The notes beneath the pieces were generated by a model, which did no database searches, had not been told where the DNA came from, and saw nothing but the letters and a program-made list of their open reading frames with translations. A stretch of 64,000 nucleotides of DNA, taken from Thalassia testudinum. Its lineage: Eukaryota > Streptophyta > Magnoliopsida > Alismatales > Hydrocharitaceae. Positions 19,746 through 31,326 of the stretch are shown here, piece by piece. The stretch covers positions 104,873,501-104,937,500 of the forward strand of contig JAZHRO010000014.1 in assembly GCA_037157565.1 (NCBI GenBank). The letters run 5' to 3'. A program made the translations under genes and the position numbers. Within the stretch, counting starts at the first letter, position 1; every line of letters begins with the position of its first letter.

Positions 19746-21356
19746 CAACAAAGTATGTTATGTCTTATGTATCTGCAGAGAAAATGTAGGAGGTTCTTCA
19801 TGAGATACATTCTCATAAAAGCAACATTAGTCGCTTATACAGGATGATTGACAAGCTACATTCCTTTCAGAAGGGAACCATGTCCCTAGTTGTATACTAT
19901 GGCTCTACGAAGAATCTCTAGGACGAGTAGGATACTTACCAACCTATTTCCATTGATGTTACTATTATTTCCAAGAAACATGAAGCCTTTTGTTTTGTTC
20001 AGCTACTTGCTAACCTTGGGCCTGAATATAAATCGATTAAAGATCAGCTTATGACCATGGAGGAGATTCAAACGCCTGCTCAGATCTATGCTCGTCTTTC
20101 TAGGTTGGAGATCTCTGATCCTGTCCCACCTTCATGTTCTTCTGCCATGGAAGTTGTTGACTGTGGTAGGGGAACTTCAGGATGCAAGGGGAGAGGACGT
20201 GGTGTGAGAGCAAGAGGTCGTGGCAGAGGATGTGGTTTGTTTTGTGACCATTGTCACAACACTTTTCACATAGTTGATAGGTGATAGATAAAGCATGGAT
20301 TTCCTTAGGGGCATCAGGCAAATCAAGTTGCGTATAACGGAGATAGTAGTCAGTATTATCACAAGGAAGAACAAGTCAATTCTCAGATTACTATTTCTAA
20401 GGATTATGACAGACTTGTGCCCTCTCAGATACCATCCACGGTTGGTGCTTCTAGGACTCAGTTAACAGGTACTACTACTAGTGTGAGAGTTCGTACACCA
20501 TCATGGCTTACAGACTCAAGTGCCTCTTCACACATTACAAGAGATGTGACACTGTTCTCTTCTCTTAGACCACTAACTACACTTGTGCATGTCGAGGTAG
20601 CGAATGGTGCCTTGTCCCTTATGACAGACTTTGGTGGCATCCCCCTGATTACTACTTTACCTTTGTCTGATGTTATGCATACACCTAAATTTGCACTAAA
20701 TTTAATATCTATTAGTCATATTACTAAGGCGTTAAAATTATAGGGCTGTATTTCATCATCATTTTTTCTTCCTACAGAACCTTCAAACAATGAAGCAGAT
20801 TGGTGGACTTGAGCAGGATGGAGTTTATTATCTGAACCTACCACCAGAAATCCTTATATTTCTTCTTCTTATGCCACAACTACTTTACAATGGCACCTCA
20901 GATTGAGACATCCTAGTAGTTATGTTCTCCGTCATCAGTTTCTAGACATGCAGTTTCCTGATTCCTTCTCCTGTGAGGCTTGGCAAGCACCATAGGGTTT
21001 CGTTTCCTGGTCGTAATAATAGAACTGAGTCACCTTTTTCTCTTATTCATGTTGATTTGTGGGGCCTATGTAGGGTCAAAAGTCTTCAGGGTTGTCATTA
21101 TTTTTTGGCACCTATGGATGACTATACTTATGTCTATTGGGTATTTACGATGGAGAAATCCCAAACCCCTATATTGATTAAGAATTTTGTTAATGAAATA
21201 AAGACTCGATTTTCTACTACCATCCGCATGTTTCAAACTGACAATGATCTTGAGTTTATGAACTCTACTTTGGTTAATTTCTTTTAGTCCTTAGGTATTA
21301 TACACTAGAATTCTTGTATTCATACATCCCAACAAAACAGGGTAGTTGAGCGCAAG
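19746..21356 (+). pseudogene. gag C-terminus, protease and integrase N-half, copia element C
   Basis: After the solo LTR the gag frame resumes in phase. It shows EVLHEIHSHKSNISRL, TYQPISIDV, then a zinc knuckle at about 20240-20283 (FCDHC, H, with the last cysteine replaced by stop). The protease block has DSSASSHIT (usual DSGASSHMT). Pre-integrase RLRHPS and integrase SLIHVDLWG and MDDYTYVYW follow, ending in the region of the catalytic glutamate where the array was inserted. Stops occur at about 19791, 19920, 19929, 20281, 20284, 20307 and 21285; several are TGG-to-TAG. Confidence 0.85.
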
Positions 21357-21361
21357 TTAAG
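21357..21361 (+). repeat. Target duplication, left copy (TTAAG)
   Basis: TTAAG immediately before the first array LTR (TGAAACG); it matches 56750-56754. Confidence 0.9.
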
Positions 21362-22207
21362 TGAAACGTCGGTTCTGTTATAACGTTGTAGTAAAGCCGG
21401 TTGTTACCAACGTTTCATATAAAAATATTTTTTACTCGGAAAAATAAAAGAGTTCCCGAGGTCGAACTCAGGGAGCAAGTTGTATTCTAGAGATATACAT
21501 GTTTCTTTTACAAAAATAAAGAGAGAGAGAGGATTTGTTGTTCTCTTTGTTCTGCAGAGGGGGGTGCTCTTCTTTCTCTTTCTTTAGGTCTCCTTCTTTC
21601 TCTCTGTTCAGGTGATACTCTTCTCTTGCAATGGTGGTGCTCTTCTTCTTCTTCCTGCTGTTCTTCCGTTGGTGATGTTCTTCTTTCTTCAGAGCTCCTT
21701 GTTCTTCTTCTTCTTTGGTTTTCTGCCTTGACCTCTCTTCTTCTTCTTTGGCGTTGGCCGTTGCTCTTCCTTCTTCTTCAGCCTGTCTTCTTTTTCTTTG
21801 GCTGCTGACCTTCCTTCGTCTGCCCCGGTGCTGAGACGACTTAACGATGCCTTTGCTACAGTGCAGCAGCTCCTTCTTCTTCAGCGGGTCTGCTTCTTCT
21901 TTCTTCGGCCTGCACACTTCAGAATTTTTTCGTCAAGAGGCAAAACCTACTCTACCCCCCTCCCCCGCGTCTCTCTTTCTCTCTGAAATCACTCTTCGGA
22001 AGCTCTCCCAGAGCGCTACCGGGTAATCGGGTTCGGGTCAGGCCCGGGTCCAGGCCCACCGGCGTGCGTGGTGGGCGAGGAGTGCAGGTCAGTCTAATCG
22101 GGTCGGGCCAGGTCCGCGGAGCGTGGTCACGGACGAGGCCGGGTCGGATCGGGTGAGAGGGACCTCACCCCGTGGTAACTGAGGCAAACAGATGGTGGCA
22201 CTTTTGC

Positions 22208-22250
22208 AATTTATGTGGGTGTGTGGCTTCAGAAATTTCCGAGGTGGGAC
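22208..22250 (-). promoter_or_regulatory. U-snRNA-type USE (one mismatch) plus TATA-like box, array LTR 1
   Basis: On the minus strand GTCCCACCTCG (22240-22250) differs at one base from RTCCCACATCG. CATAAATT (22208-22215) follows after 24 bases. The downstream hairpin GGGTGAG-GTCCCT-CTCACCC lies at 22151-22170 and a T4 run at about 21943-21946. The same block recurs 10,890, 21,780 and 32,670 bp to the right (USE at 33130, 44020 and 54910). Confidence 0.42.
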
Positions 22251-22875
22251 TATCCGCGCACCCCTTTTCTCTCACGCCTGCAGTAGGGATGGTGCTTCCA
22301 ATTGCAACAGCTGTTGAGGCTCGCAACTCCAATTGAGGGCCAGGGTGTGTGCGCAAGACTCTTTCGCGCAGCCTAGGTCTTCAACCTGGGATATCTAGGC
22401 TTGGAGCAACCTCAAGCAAGCTTCGAGCTTCCTCGCCAATGGCGGTCAAGGCCTGGAACCTGAAATCAATAGAACGGCCTCTCGGCCAAATCAGACAGGC
22501 GGGGTACCTTCGCCGTGGCACGGCGAAGGTGGTCAGGGGGTCTGCAGGGGGCGAGATGGAGCTAACAGGTCGTCCTAGGTCAAACTGTGAGCGAGGAAGT
22601 GGGTGTGTTCGGTGGGTCTGCAGAGGGTGTTTGGTGGGAAGTGGAGGGGCGGAAGAGGATCAGGGTGAGGAGGCGGAGGTTCTGTGGTGGTCGGCGAGCC
22701 GTGTGGGTCGCTGAGGTGATGGGAGCGGCTCGCCGGAGGGTGGTCGGAGGCGGAGAGGATGAGGATGAACAGGAACGGTCGAGGGTTTAATTGACTAAAT
22801 TGAAAGCGGGGAAAGAAAGAGGAGAAGAAGGGGAGTAGGTCTAACTTACTTGCAGGGACGAAGGGGGAGGAACAG

Positions 22876-22900
22876 GGCGACAGTCGTATCGACTGTCGCC
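22876..22900 (-). promoter_or_regulatory. Perfect 11-bp leader hairpin, array LTR 1
   Basis: Arms GGCGACAGTCG and CGACTGTCGCC with a three-base loop, identical to the solo LTR copy. Other array copies: 33766-33790, 44656-44680 and 55546-55570. Confidence 0.75.
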
Positions 22901-23146
22901 GGAGAAGACGATGCTCAGGGAGAGGGGCGGCGGCGAGCAGAGGGCTGGAGAGGCGCCAGCTGGGTGCGGCGTGGCGCGAGAAGAGCAGGGGAGGAAGTCT
23001 CTGCTGCTGGTAGTGCGGCAGAGCGAAGAGGTGGAGGGGGAGGAAGCCGCCGGAGCTGGTGAGCGTCTGCCGGAGAAAGAAGAGAAGAAAGCTGGGGGTT
23101 TTCTCCGTCAGATCCAGGCTGCCTTCGTCGGTGGAGCGGCGGGGGG

Positions 23147-23155
23147 TATTTATAG
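23147..23155 (-). promoter_or_regulatory. TATA box, array LTR 1
   Basis: CTATAAATA on the minus strand; repeated at 34037, 44927 and 55817. The copies in LTRs 2-4 would drive units A, B and C. Confidence 0.75.
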
Positions 23156-23225
23156 GGATGAAGCAGGGAGGAAGGCGGAGGGAGACGACGTGTCTCCCTC
23201 GCCGGAGAATGGTCGGAACATGAAC

Positions 23226-23259
23226 CCATACCGTCCGTGCGTTCGCACGGCCGGTATGG
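23226..23259. repeat. 34-bp near-palindrome, array LTR 1
   Basis: 16-base arms with one mismatch around a 2-base centre. Read on the minus strand it is identical to 17819-17852. Other array copies: 34116-34149, 45006-45039 and 55896-55929. Confidence 0.85.
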
Positions 23260-24079
23260 TGGCCTACAATGTCCAGGGGGGTGCTCCTGCGACGGCTGAC
23301 GACGCAGGGCACCCCCGGTACACTTGCCAGGTCCCCCACCTCACCCTGCCCGGCGCCATGCTCCGCGCAAGGTCGCCGGAGCATGGTGCTGGCAGGGTTT
23401 TGCAGGAGGGACCTGATTGCAAAGAACGAAGGAGAGTTAGGGGCCAAAATGCGAGGGTTCAAAAGTTGAGGGCCAAAGAGTAAATATATGAGGACCAAAG
23501 TGTGAAGTCGGTCAAGGAGGTTTCTTCTTAGGCTCAAGTTTTTATACATGACTAATTAGGACCTAAGGAATCTGATGGTGAATTTTATTTTCATATTAAA
23601 CCTTGTTTGATCGGTCAATTTGCACAAAAACCCAAATTAAGTTATTAATTGGGCATGGTTCTCAATGTAGGTCAAAATGGGTTCTAAAGGCCAAATTGAA
23701 GGTTCTGAACCCTAGAGATTATTTTTCTATGAATTTTAGAGGGTTTATTCTATTTTTACTTTGCCTCGAACCTTGTGAATTGAAGTGGGTTGTTTTAGGG
23801 TTACAGATTATCATTTGGTTCCTTGGAAGTGCTGTAGCCCTTGCTAGATCATCTCATCCCACTTTTATTCTTATTAAGCTGTTTTGACCTATGTTTGGGC
23901 CCTGAATTACCCTGTATGCAGATTATACTGGTAAAATTGCACTTTTACCCCTTATGACTTGTTTTCTTCTCAAACTCAGAATTCTCTGAGTTAAGCTTTT
24001 CCTTGAGATATGTAGGAGCTTTTATCCTTTGTATTGGGTCAAAATGAGCTAGTTATGGCTCATGATGAGGTTCTCATCA

Positions 24080-24091
24080 TACCCCCATGCC
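24080..24091 (-). other. Polypurine tract, unit A
   Basis: GGCATGGGGGTA on the minus strand, directly before the 3' LTR; it would prime plus-strand synthesis. A longer twin (GGCATGGGGGGGTA) lies at 25350-25363. Confidence 0.75.
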
Positions 24092-25626
24092 TAGCTTTTG
24101 CTAGTCCCTTAGCAAAAACTTAAGGTTTCAACCCTTGTTCTAGACCATGAAGTTTTCCATAGTTTTAGATAAGTGCCTTCATAGATTAGGTTAGAATGCT
24201 GATCATAGGCCTAAAAGGTACTCCAGTACCAGTCAAGATCCAAATCTGTCTAGCCTTAGCCTCAGTCTTTTAGCAAAGGTTTTTAAGGCCCACAAGAACT
24301 AACCTAAGGTTTATTGGACTTCGTGGTTAAAGCACCCGTGCTTGAAATGATTTTAGCCCTGGCTCAGTTCGCAGTGCGTTTTGTAAGAGAGAGATAGAAA
24401 GTTTTTCTGTTTGGAGAGTTTTCTCTCTCTTTTTCTTTTTAGTTCTAGCCTAGGATTGGCTTTTCAACACGGTCTGTATCAGATTCCTTGCTCCCATCAT
24501 CAATCCTCAAGGGTTCCTGGCGATCGATGCTTCGAGATAGCACCGCCCATGGCAACCCCCGGAACCCTGGCTATTGAGATTTCGAGATAATCCCATCCAT
24601 GGTATTCCGTGGCCGAATCCAGACCCTGGCAATTGACATTTCGAGATAATGCCATCCATGGAATCTGAACCAGCAGAGTGCTTATATGCCCCCCGTAGGA
24701 TATGTAAATATCCTAAGAGACAAGCACCGAGGAGATGATATTTTGTTACGCATCTTCGAGGGGATTTCCCGCCTCTCCGCGCTGGGAACTCGTCCAAATC
24801 AACTTGTGTTGATCGGCCGCTCCTATTCTAGATGTTCTTTTCAGATTTTTGTGACGCTTCTGCGTGATTCTGATTTTTACGCTTACTGAACCAGGCTGTG
24901 TGTGAGATTAGGGTGCTTAGGTTACTGAGTCCCGTAAACCAAAAATTAGTTAACGAGGCCGAATACTCCCTAAGCCTTAGACCTAATACTTCAGCTTTTC
25001 ATTTTCCTCAACCTCTTGAGGAGTGTCCAGATCTTAATGGGTACTAAGAGTCTATTCAAGAATGCCTAAGGTTTGCATTCTTACTAATCTCATTGTGCAC
25101 TTTTCAGTTATTTTCTCGAATGAGGTCTAGAACTTAGGTTAATTCCTTAGTTCCTTACTAATGACTATCACTTTTTCTCATAATTTTGTGCTCCTTTTTC
25201 ATTTTGTTTCTTTTCTCCTTCACAAAATTTTCCTTCTCCTCTTTTCCTCTTATTCTTTTTCGAAAAAAATTTTTTAATTTTTATGGTATTTTTGGCATAT
25301 GTGAATTTTTTTGTTTGAAACATTTTCTTACAAGTTTTTGCACTTTCCTACCCCCCCATGCCTAAGATTTGCAATGTCCTCATTGTAACCTAGGGGGTCT
25401 TAGTTCATTCCTTAAGACAGAAATTTGGGTGAGTGGATGGGTTGGGTTGAATTTTTGCGGACGATTTCAAATTTCAGATGCGAACATCTGAGTTGGGGTC
25501 GGCTGTCTATAAGGGTGAACTTCGAGTGCTGAAAGGTGTCAGAACAAGTTTCAGGTTTTCAAAGAGAATGACGGGCTGCCTCCCGTTAAGCGCTGAGTTT
25601 TACGCCATCGGCTGGGCGCAATAAGC
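24092..25626 (-). other. 3' non-coding region, unit A
   Basis: 1.5 kb between the gag-pol stop and the polypurine tract. It holds three imperfect repeats starting with CCTGG at 24516, 24566 and 24625 (each with TTCGAGATA and CCATGG), the second purine tract at 25350 and a T-rich stretch. A 96-codon minus frame (24507-24797) has no recognisable domain. No env-like gene, found in some Athila elements, is visible. Confidence 0.7.
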
Positions 25627-28600
25627 TCAAGGGGAACGGAGGATATAAGATGCCTCAGCCAAATCAGTAGAAGTTACATCAATGAACGGCTTGAGTCTTT
25701 GACCATTCACGATGAAAGGTTCAGAATCGTGGCTGAGTGGACTGATTTCGATTGCTCCATTTCCAAAAACCTGTCGGACCAAATATGGTCCGACCCACTT
25801 AGATATCAGTTTTCCTGGGAAGAGTTTGAGTCGGGCATCAAAGAGTAGGACCTTTTGACCAGGATGAAAGATCTTTCTCGAGATGTGTTTGTCGTGGAAG
25901 GCTTTAACCCGCTCCTTGTAGATTTGCGAGTTCTCGTACGCGTCTGTGCGTAATTCATCGATCTCGCTGATTTGGAGTTTTCTGTGGGTCCCAGCCTTGG
26001 AAAGATCTAGATTACAGTTCCGTACTGCCCAATAGGCTTTATGCTCCAGTTCGACGGGAAGGTGGCATGCCTTTCCGTACACCAATCTAAAGGGAGACAT
26101 GCCCAATTGGGTCTTGTGGGCGGTCCTATAGGCCCACAATGCTTCCGGAAGTCGGGACGACCAGTCCTTCCTGTCAGGTCGAACAGTGACCTGCAGGATT
26201 TTCTTGATTTCCCGATTTGACAGCTCAGCTAGACCATTAGTTTGGGGGTGGTAAGGAGTAGAGATTCGGTGAGACACCCCGTATTTGGTCATCAGTGACC
26301 TAAACTGAGCATTTGTGAAATGGGTCCCCCCATCAGAGATTATTGCACGAGGAATCCCGAACCTTGAGAAAATGTGTTGATGAATGAATTTGAGAACGAT
26401 TTTGTGATCACAGGTTCGGGTCGGTATGGCTTCGATCCATTTGGACACGTAGTCCACAGCCAACAGAATGTATTCGAAACCATCCGAAATAGGAAAGGGG
26501 CCCATAAAATCAATCCCCCAAACATCAAAGATTTCGCATACTAGAATCGGTTGCATAGGCATCATGTCACGACGGCTCATGTTGCCCAAAGTCTGGCAAC
26601 GACTGCATGCCTTGCAATGACTGTGTGCGTCTTTGAACAGTGTGGGCCAGTAAAAGCCGCACTGGAGGACTTTTGATGCGGTTTTATGCCCAGCAAAATG
26701 GCCACCGCATGCCTGGTCATGGCAGAAAGAGAGGATATTGTTGACTTCCCCTTCCGGGACACATCTCCGGATGATCTGATCGGCACCTATGCGGAAGAGG
26801 TACGGGTCTTCCCAAATGTAATACTTGGCATCGGAGCGTAATTTGTCTTTCTTGGCCTTCGGCCAATCGGACGGGGTCTGATGAGATGCCAAGTAATTTA
26901 CAATATTAGCAAACCATGGAAGGCTAGTACCAATAGTCAGCAGGTGCTCATCGGGAAAATGCTCAGTGATGGGTCCGGAAGGGTCTATCATTTCAGAAGG
27001 AAGACGGGACAAGTGATCAGCTACCACGTTTTGTTTTCCCGCTTTATCGCGAATCTCGAGGTCAAATTCTTGCAACAGCAAGATCCATCGGATCAATCGA
27101 GGTTTCACGTCCTTCTTTGCAAGGAGATGCCTCACAGCCGTGTGATCCGAGTATATGATGACATGGGAACCCAGAAGGTATGATCTGAACTTCTCAAGGG
27201 CAAATACTACAGCTAGCAGCTCTTTCTCAGTAACTGTATAGTTACGCTGAGCCTCATCGAGTGTTTTGCTGGCGTAGTAAATGACCACAGGTTTCTTGTC
27301 ATTTTTCTGCCCCAAAACCGCTCCTACAGCGAAGTCGGATGCATCACACATGATCTCAAAGGGTTGAGACCAATCAGGGGATTGTAGGATCGGGGCTTGG
27401 GTGACTCGGTCACGCAGGATTTCAAATGCTTGAGTGCATTCCTTGGAGATTTCGAAGGGAACATCCTTGGAGAGAAGAGTGGTCAGGGGGCGTGCGATTT
27501 TTGAAAAATCAGGGATAAATCGTCGATAAAAACCGACATGCCCTAAAAAGGATCGGATGTCCCTGATCGAGCTAGGCATAGGAAGGTGAGAAATCAGATT
27601 AACCTTAGCTCGATCCACTTGGATACCTTTCTCCGAAATTGAGTGTCCCAGGACAATTCCCTCAGGCACCATGAAATGGCTCTTTTCCCAGGAAAGAACC
27701 AAATTCACGTCGATGCACCGCCTGAGTATCTGGACCAAGTGTTGGAGGCAATCGTCGAATGATGCTCCGAAAACTGAAAAGTCATCCATGAAGACTTCCA
27801 GATAATCACCTACCATATCTGAGAATATGGCAAGCATGCATCGCTGAAAAGTAGCGGGTGCATTGCAAAGACCGAAAGGCATCCTTCGGAAAGCGTATGT
27901 TCCGAAGGGGCAGGTGAACGTGGTCTTTTCTTGGTCCTCAGGATGGATTGCCACCTGGTTGTAACCGGAGTACCCGTCAAGGAAGCAGAAGAACCTATTT
28001 CCCGCTAATTTTTCGAGAATTTGATCAATGAAGGGTAGTGGGAAATGATCCTTCTTCGTGGAGGAATTGAGTCGACGGTAATCTATACAGACTCTCCACG
28101 AGTTGGCTAATCGGGTAGGAATGATTTCTCCGGTCCCAGTCGTTATAGTGGTGAGTCCTGCCTTCTTAGGCACGACCTGAATTGGGCTCACCCAACGACT
28201 ATCGGAGATCGGGTAGATGATCCCGGCATCTAACCACTTGATGATCTCCTTTTTCACGACCTCCTGCAGATTGGGGTTTAAGCGTCTCTGCATTTCACGA
28301 GAAGGTCGTGTGCCCTCTTCTGAATAGATATGATGAGTACAATAAGAGGGACTTATTCCAGTCAAATCATCGAGGGTCCATCCGATGGCTCTGCGATGTT
28401 GCTGGAGGACAACAATCAGACGGGATTCCTGTTCAGGACTAAGGTTGGAATTGATGATCACAGGAAGGGTCTGATTAGAACCCAAAAAGATGTATTTCAA
28501 ATGAGCAGGAAGGGGTTTCAGTTCGAGGATGGGGTTTTCAGCAGCAGCGGGTGGTTCAGTATAGATGTGAGGTTCAAGGGTGGGAGTTACTGGGTTGTTT

Positions 28601-31326
28601 ACATCTGGATTTGACTCCTCTGTTTGCGGGTCAAGATCCTTCTGTGGTTGATGAGGCATACTCAAGTCATTCTGGGGGTGTGATTCATCAACCAAAGTCT
28701 TGATGTCACAAATTTGCTCGATGACGCCGCAATTAATTCCTTGTTGGGCCTTAAATATATCAATTTTCAGTGTTTGATCTCCAAACTTAAGCTCTATTTG
28801 GCCCTCCTCACAGCTGATGTTGGCTCTAGCAGTAGCCAAGAAAGGTCTCCCTAGAATGATTGGTGTATCCCTAGGGTTCTCAGGTGCATCCATGTCTAAA
28901 ACTATAAAGCCTACTGGAAAATAGAAATCCCGCACTCTCACGATAACATCCTCGAGAATCCCTTTTGGTGACTTTATAGATCGATCTGCTAATTGTAACG
29001 TCACCTCGGTTGGTTTCAGCTCAGATTCTTCCAGATGGTCAAGTAAGGATGTGGGTATCAGATTTATAGATGCACCTAAGTCTAACAATGCTCTATCAAA
29101 TTGGGTACCACCTATCTTACAGGAGATCAGGGGAGTTCCAGGATCTTTTGCCTTGGGTGGGAGTCTACTAAGGATTACAGAGCTGGCTTGCTCTGACAGA
29201 ACAATTGGGCTCCCTCCCTTGGTTCGCGGCTTACGCTGGGGTGTACATATATTCTTTAGAAATCGTGCGTAAGCTGGTACGTGGCGGATTGCATCCATCA
29301 AGGGGATGTTTATGTGGACCTGCTCAAAGAGCTTGACCAGGTCCTCCTCAGGGGCCACGGGTTTGGTGGTCTTCTTTCCCTTGGTCAGGGCCTCGGGAAA
29401 CGGGATCTTGGTTGGTTCCTCTAGGATAGGTCCAGGTTGTGGGTCTGGAACAGCGGTACCTTGGATAATTATCCTAGGGTCATGGTTATCAGGCTGGGAT
29501 TGGTTTGGATAATGCGGGTCCTGAGTTGTCTTACCACTACGTGTTGTTACAGAATTTAATCCGGCCTGATTTTGGTTTGGATTTGGTAGGAGGGGTGGCT
29601 GCTGCTGAAATCCCGTACGAGAAGTAGAGGCTTCCATCTCGTCTGGAGATGGAGCAGTGGGGGCCTGATAAATCCATTGAGCGTGGCCTAGATTTGGATT
29701 CATAACGCGCTTCTGGGTTGGCACGTTATTTGGGTTAGGAAGAGGTTGGGAAGGGAGTGTGCCTGGCTGGCGAGAACTTGCCAACTGGGCCAGCTGAGTT
29801 TTAACTTCAGTAAGCTCGTCCTTGTGCTGTTTTTGAATGGCCGCATTCGATTTTTGAATGTCAGCCAGAGTCTGAAGGATTAAGGACATTTGATCTTGAT
29901 TTGGCCCTGATGGATAAGTAGGGTTGGGCCGAGGCTGAGGCGGCTGGTAGTGATGAGAGGGCTGTGGGCGGGACTGAAAAGGTGGTCTTTGGGTTTGGGA
30001 ATTTCCCGCCCACTGAAAATTGGGATGGTTTCGCCATCCAGGGTTGTAAGTGTTGGAGAATGGGTCGTTCTGGATGGCGTTGAGGTCCTCGCAGGTCTGA
30101 GGAACCTCCTGAGAATCAGGGAAAGGAGGAATGGAGTTCCCCCGGCTGGTGAAGAAAGGATCGGATGATCTTCCAGTCCAAGAATCAGATGGGGATGGAT
30201 ATGGATCCATCCCAGGGGAGGATCGGTGTAGGATGTTTTGCACAGTCTCCTGTGTGGAAGGAGGTTGTGCAAAGGAGTTACGCGCAGAGGTGGCTCGCTG
30301 CAAGTGCTGAGTCAGCTCATCCACCTTCTTTTCAATGATTGAGACCTTGTCCAATCGACTGGCCATTAATTCCAGGTCGACTGATGCGGACAGGCCCTGC
30401 GTCTCATGTGCTCCCTTAAGATTCGTCGCTGCGCGGGTATTCGTCCTGTCGAATAATCCCATGGAGTCATTGTTGATGGAGTTCTCGCACATGTTTTCGA
30501 GAATCTCCCATACGGTGTCTTCATGTTGACCCATGATGTTTCCTCCGCAGGTTGCATTGACGAAAAGGCGGATGTCCTCACGGAGTCCCTGGTAAAAAGA
30601 TTGGACTTGTTCCCATTTAGGAACTCCGTGATGGGGGCACTTCCTCATGAGATCCTGAAAACGATCCCATGCCTCATGGAGAGGTTCTCCTGATTGTTGA
30701 GTGAAGTGTGTAATCTGATGGCGCAAGGCGTTGGTTCGACCAACGGGAAAGAACTTTTTCAAAAACTCGGATTGAAGTTCTCCCCAAGTGTTGATCGGCC
30801 GGGTCTGAGTTTGATACCAATGGGCGGCCTTGTCCATAAGAGAAAAGGAGAACATCTTCATGAGAAGAATATCCCGATTTTGCGCATCTGATCCAAAAGT
30901 GTGGGCCAGATGCTTAAGCTGTTTGATGTGCTGGAAGGGATCTTCAGAATTAAGCCCATGGAATTTAGGTATAGCATGAATCATGTTGGGCTTTAGTTCG
31001 GAATCAGGTCCTCCAATCGGGATTCTAACTCGAGGCTCAATGGCCACCGCAGCAGGATTGTAGTGGTCCCGCATCATAGGACGCTGTGGTGGGTGCACGA
31101 AGTTTTGGAAGAGGTCATTGAGTCGCTGGAGCTGGTGTTCCAGATTATTTTCTTCCTCAACTGGCTGAGCCATGATGGGGGAAGAAGAAGAACTTGGTTC
31201 TGAATCAGAAGAGAGAATAATGTGAGGGTGTTGCTGCACAAACACGGGCGTCGAGGCTTGGCCTTGACGAGAGTGAATTTCTAAAGGAGGTCTTAAGGTT
31301 GGTCTTAGAGACCTCCTTCCGTACAT
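25627..31326 (-). CDS. Athila-like gag-pol polyprotein, unit A (intact, 1899 aa)
   Basis: One uninterrupted frame encodes all enzymes for copying and inserting the element. The start ATG (31326) follows an in-frame TAA 24 bases upstream. Domains: Gag about 110-300 ([23 protein letters not shown]), proline/glutamine-rich linker 370-640, protease about 735-860 (LLDLGAS, D749), reverse transcriptase about 1045-1235 (D1117, FMDD with D1181 and D1182), RNase H about 1323-1440 (D1328, E1369, D1394, D1437), integrase zinc finger (H1543, H1547, C1574, C1577) and core D1606, D1665, E1701 with D,D35E spacing. No chromodomain and no clear CCHC zinc knuckle is visible. DLGA, FMDD and the [13 protein letters not shown] motif are typical of Athila-type elements. 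The copy could be active. Confidence 0.96.
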   Translation of the reverse strand: MYGRRSLRPTLRPPLEIHSRQGQASTPVFVQQHPHIILSSDSEPSSSSSPIMAQPVEEENNLEHQLQRLNDLFQNFVHPPQRPMMRDHYNPAAVAIEPRVRIPIGGPDSELKPNMIHAIPKFHGLNSEDPFQHIKQLKHLAHTFGSDAQNRDILLMKMFSFSLMDKAAHWYQTQTRPINTWGELQSEFLKKFFPVGRTNALRHQITHFTQQSGEPLHEAWDRFQDLMRKCPHHGVPKWEQVQSFYQGLREDIRLFVNATCGGNIMGQHEDTVWEILENMCENSINNDSMGLFDRTNTRAATNLKGAHETQGLSASVDLELMASRLDKVSIIEKKVDELTQHLQRATSARNSFAQPPSTQETVQNILHRSSPGMDPYPSPSDSWTGRSSDPFFTSRGNSIPPFPDSQEVPQTCEDLNAIQNDPFSNTYNPGWRNHPNFQWAGNSQTQRPPFQSRPQPSHHYQPPQPRPNPTYPSGPNQDQMSLILQTLADIQKSNAAIQKQHKDELTEVKTQLAQLASSRQPGTLPSQPLPNPNNVPTQKRVMNPNLGHAQWIYQAPTAPSPDEMEASTSRTGFQQQPPLLPNPNQNQAGLNSVTTRSGKTTQDPHYPNQSQPDNHDPRIIIQGTAVPDPQPGPILEEPTKIPFPEALTKGKKTTKPVAPEEDLVKLFEQVHINIPLMDAIRHVPAYARFLKNICTPQRKPRTKGGSPIVLSEQASSVILSRLPPKAKDPGTPLISCKIGGTQFDRALLDLGASINLIPTSLLDHLEESELKPTEVTLQLADRSIKSPKGILEDVIVRVRDFYFPVGFIVLDMDAPENPRDTPIILGRPFLATARANISCEEGQIELKFGDQTLKIDIFKAQQGINCGVIEQICDIKTLVDESHPQNDLSMPHQPQKDLDPQTEESNPDVNNPVTPTLEPHIYTEPPAAAENPILELKPLPAHLKYIFLGSNQTLPVIINSNLSPEQESRLIVVLQQHRRAIGWTLDDLTGISPSYCTHHIYSEEGTRPSREMQRRLNPNLQEVVKKEIIKWLDAGIIYPISDSRWVSPIQVVPKKAGLTTITTGTGEIIPTRLANSWRVCIDYRRLNSSTKKDHFPLPFIDQILEKLAGNRFFCFLDGYSGYNQVAIHPEDQEKTTFTCPFGTYAFRRMPFGLCNAPATFQRCMLAIFSDMVGDYLEVFMDDFSVFGASFDDCLQHLVQILRRCIDVNLVLSWEKSHFMVPEGIVLGHSISEKGIQVDRAKVNLISHLPMPSSIRDIRSFLGHVGFYRRFIPDFSKIARPLTTLLSKDVPFEISKECTQAFEILRDRVTQAPILQSPDWSQPFEIMCDASDFAVGAVLGQKNDKKPVVIYYASKTLDEAQRNYTVTEKELLAVVFALEKFRSYLLGSHVIIYSDHTAVRHLLAKKDVKPRLIRWILLLQEFDLEIRDKAGKQNVVADHLSRLPSEMIDPSGPITEHFPDEHLLTIGTSLPWFANIVNYLASHQTPSDWPKAKKDKLRSDAKYYIWEDPYLFRIGADQIIRRCVPEGEVNNILSFCHDQACGGHFAGHKTASKVLQCGFYWPTLFKDAHSHCKACSRCQTLGNMSRRDMMPMQPILVCEIFDVWGIDFMGPFPISDGFEYILLAVDYVSKWIEAIPTRTCDHKIVLKFIHQHIFSRFGIPRAIISDGGTHFTNAQFRSLMTKYGVSHRISTPYHPQTNGLAELSNREIKKILQVTVRPDRKDWSSRLPEALWAYRTAHKTQLGMSPFRLVYGKACHLPVELEHKAYWAVRNCNLDLSKAGTHRKLQISEIDELRTDAYENSQIYKERVKAFHDKHISRKIFHPGQKVLLFDARLKLFPGKLISKWVGPYLVRQVFGNGAIEISPLSHDSEPFIVNGQRLKPFIDVTSTDLAEASYILRSP

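Larger units (their letters stand above)
21362..24079 (-). repeat. Array LTR 1 (3' LTR of unit A)
   Basis: 2,718 bp, left edge of the array. Bases seen only here: 21425, 21815, 22148 and 22979. Elements on the minus strand: TATA 23147-23155, hairpin 22876-22900, splice donor 22844-22849, palindromes 22506-22530, 23226-23259 and 23356-23386, snRNA-type element 22240-22250. Confidence 0.95.

Noticed and set aside
21468..21917. 149-codon lysine/glutamate-rich frame in each array LTR
   Set aside because: Translation of the GAAGAA low-complexity block; not a protein signature.
22911..23483. 190-codon plus-strand frame in each array LTR
   Set aside because: Antisense to the LTR transcript, overlaps the 324-codon frame, arginine/glycine-rich, no start context or homology visible.
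22575..23549. 324-codon minus-strand open frame inside each array LTR, with a shorter relative in the solo LTR (17531-18238)
   Set aside because: It spans the TATA box and palindromes, has a low-complexity proline/serine-rich translation with no domain, and its length differs sharply between LTR variants. GC-rich LTR sequence explains it.
24507..24797. 96-codon frame in the sense strand of the 3' non-coding region as an env-like gene
   Set aside because: Too short, no signal peptide or membrane segment, and composed of the triplicated repeat.
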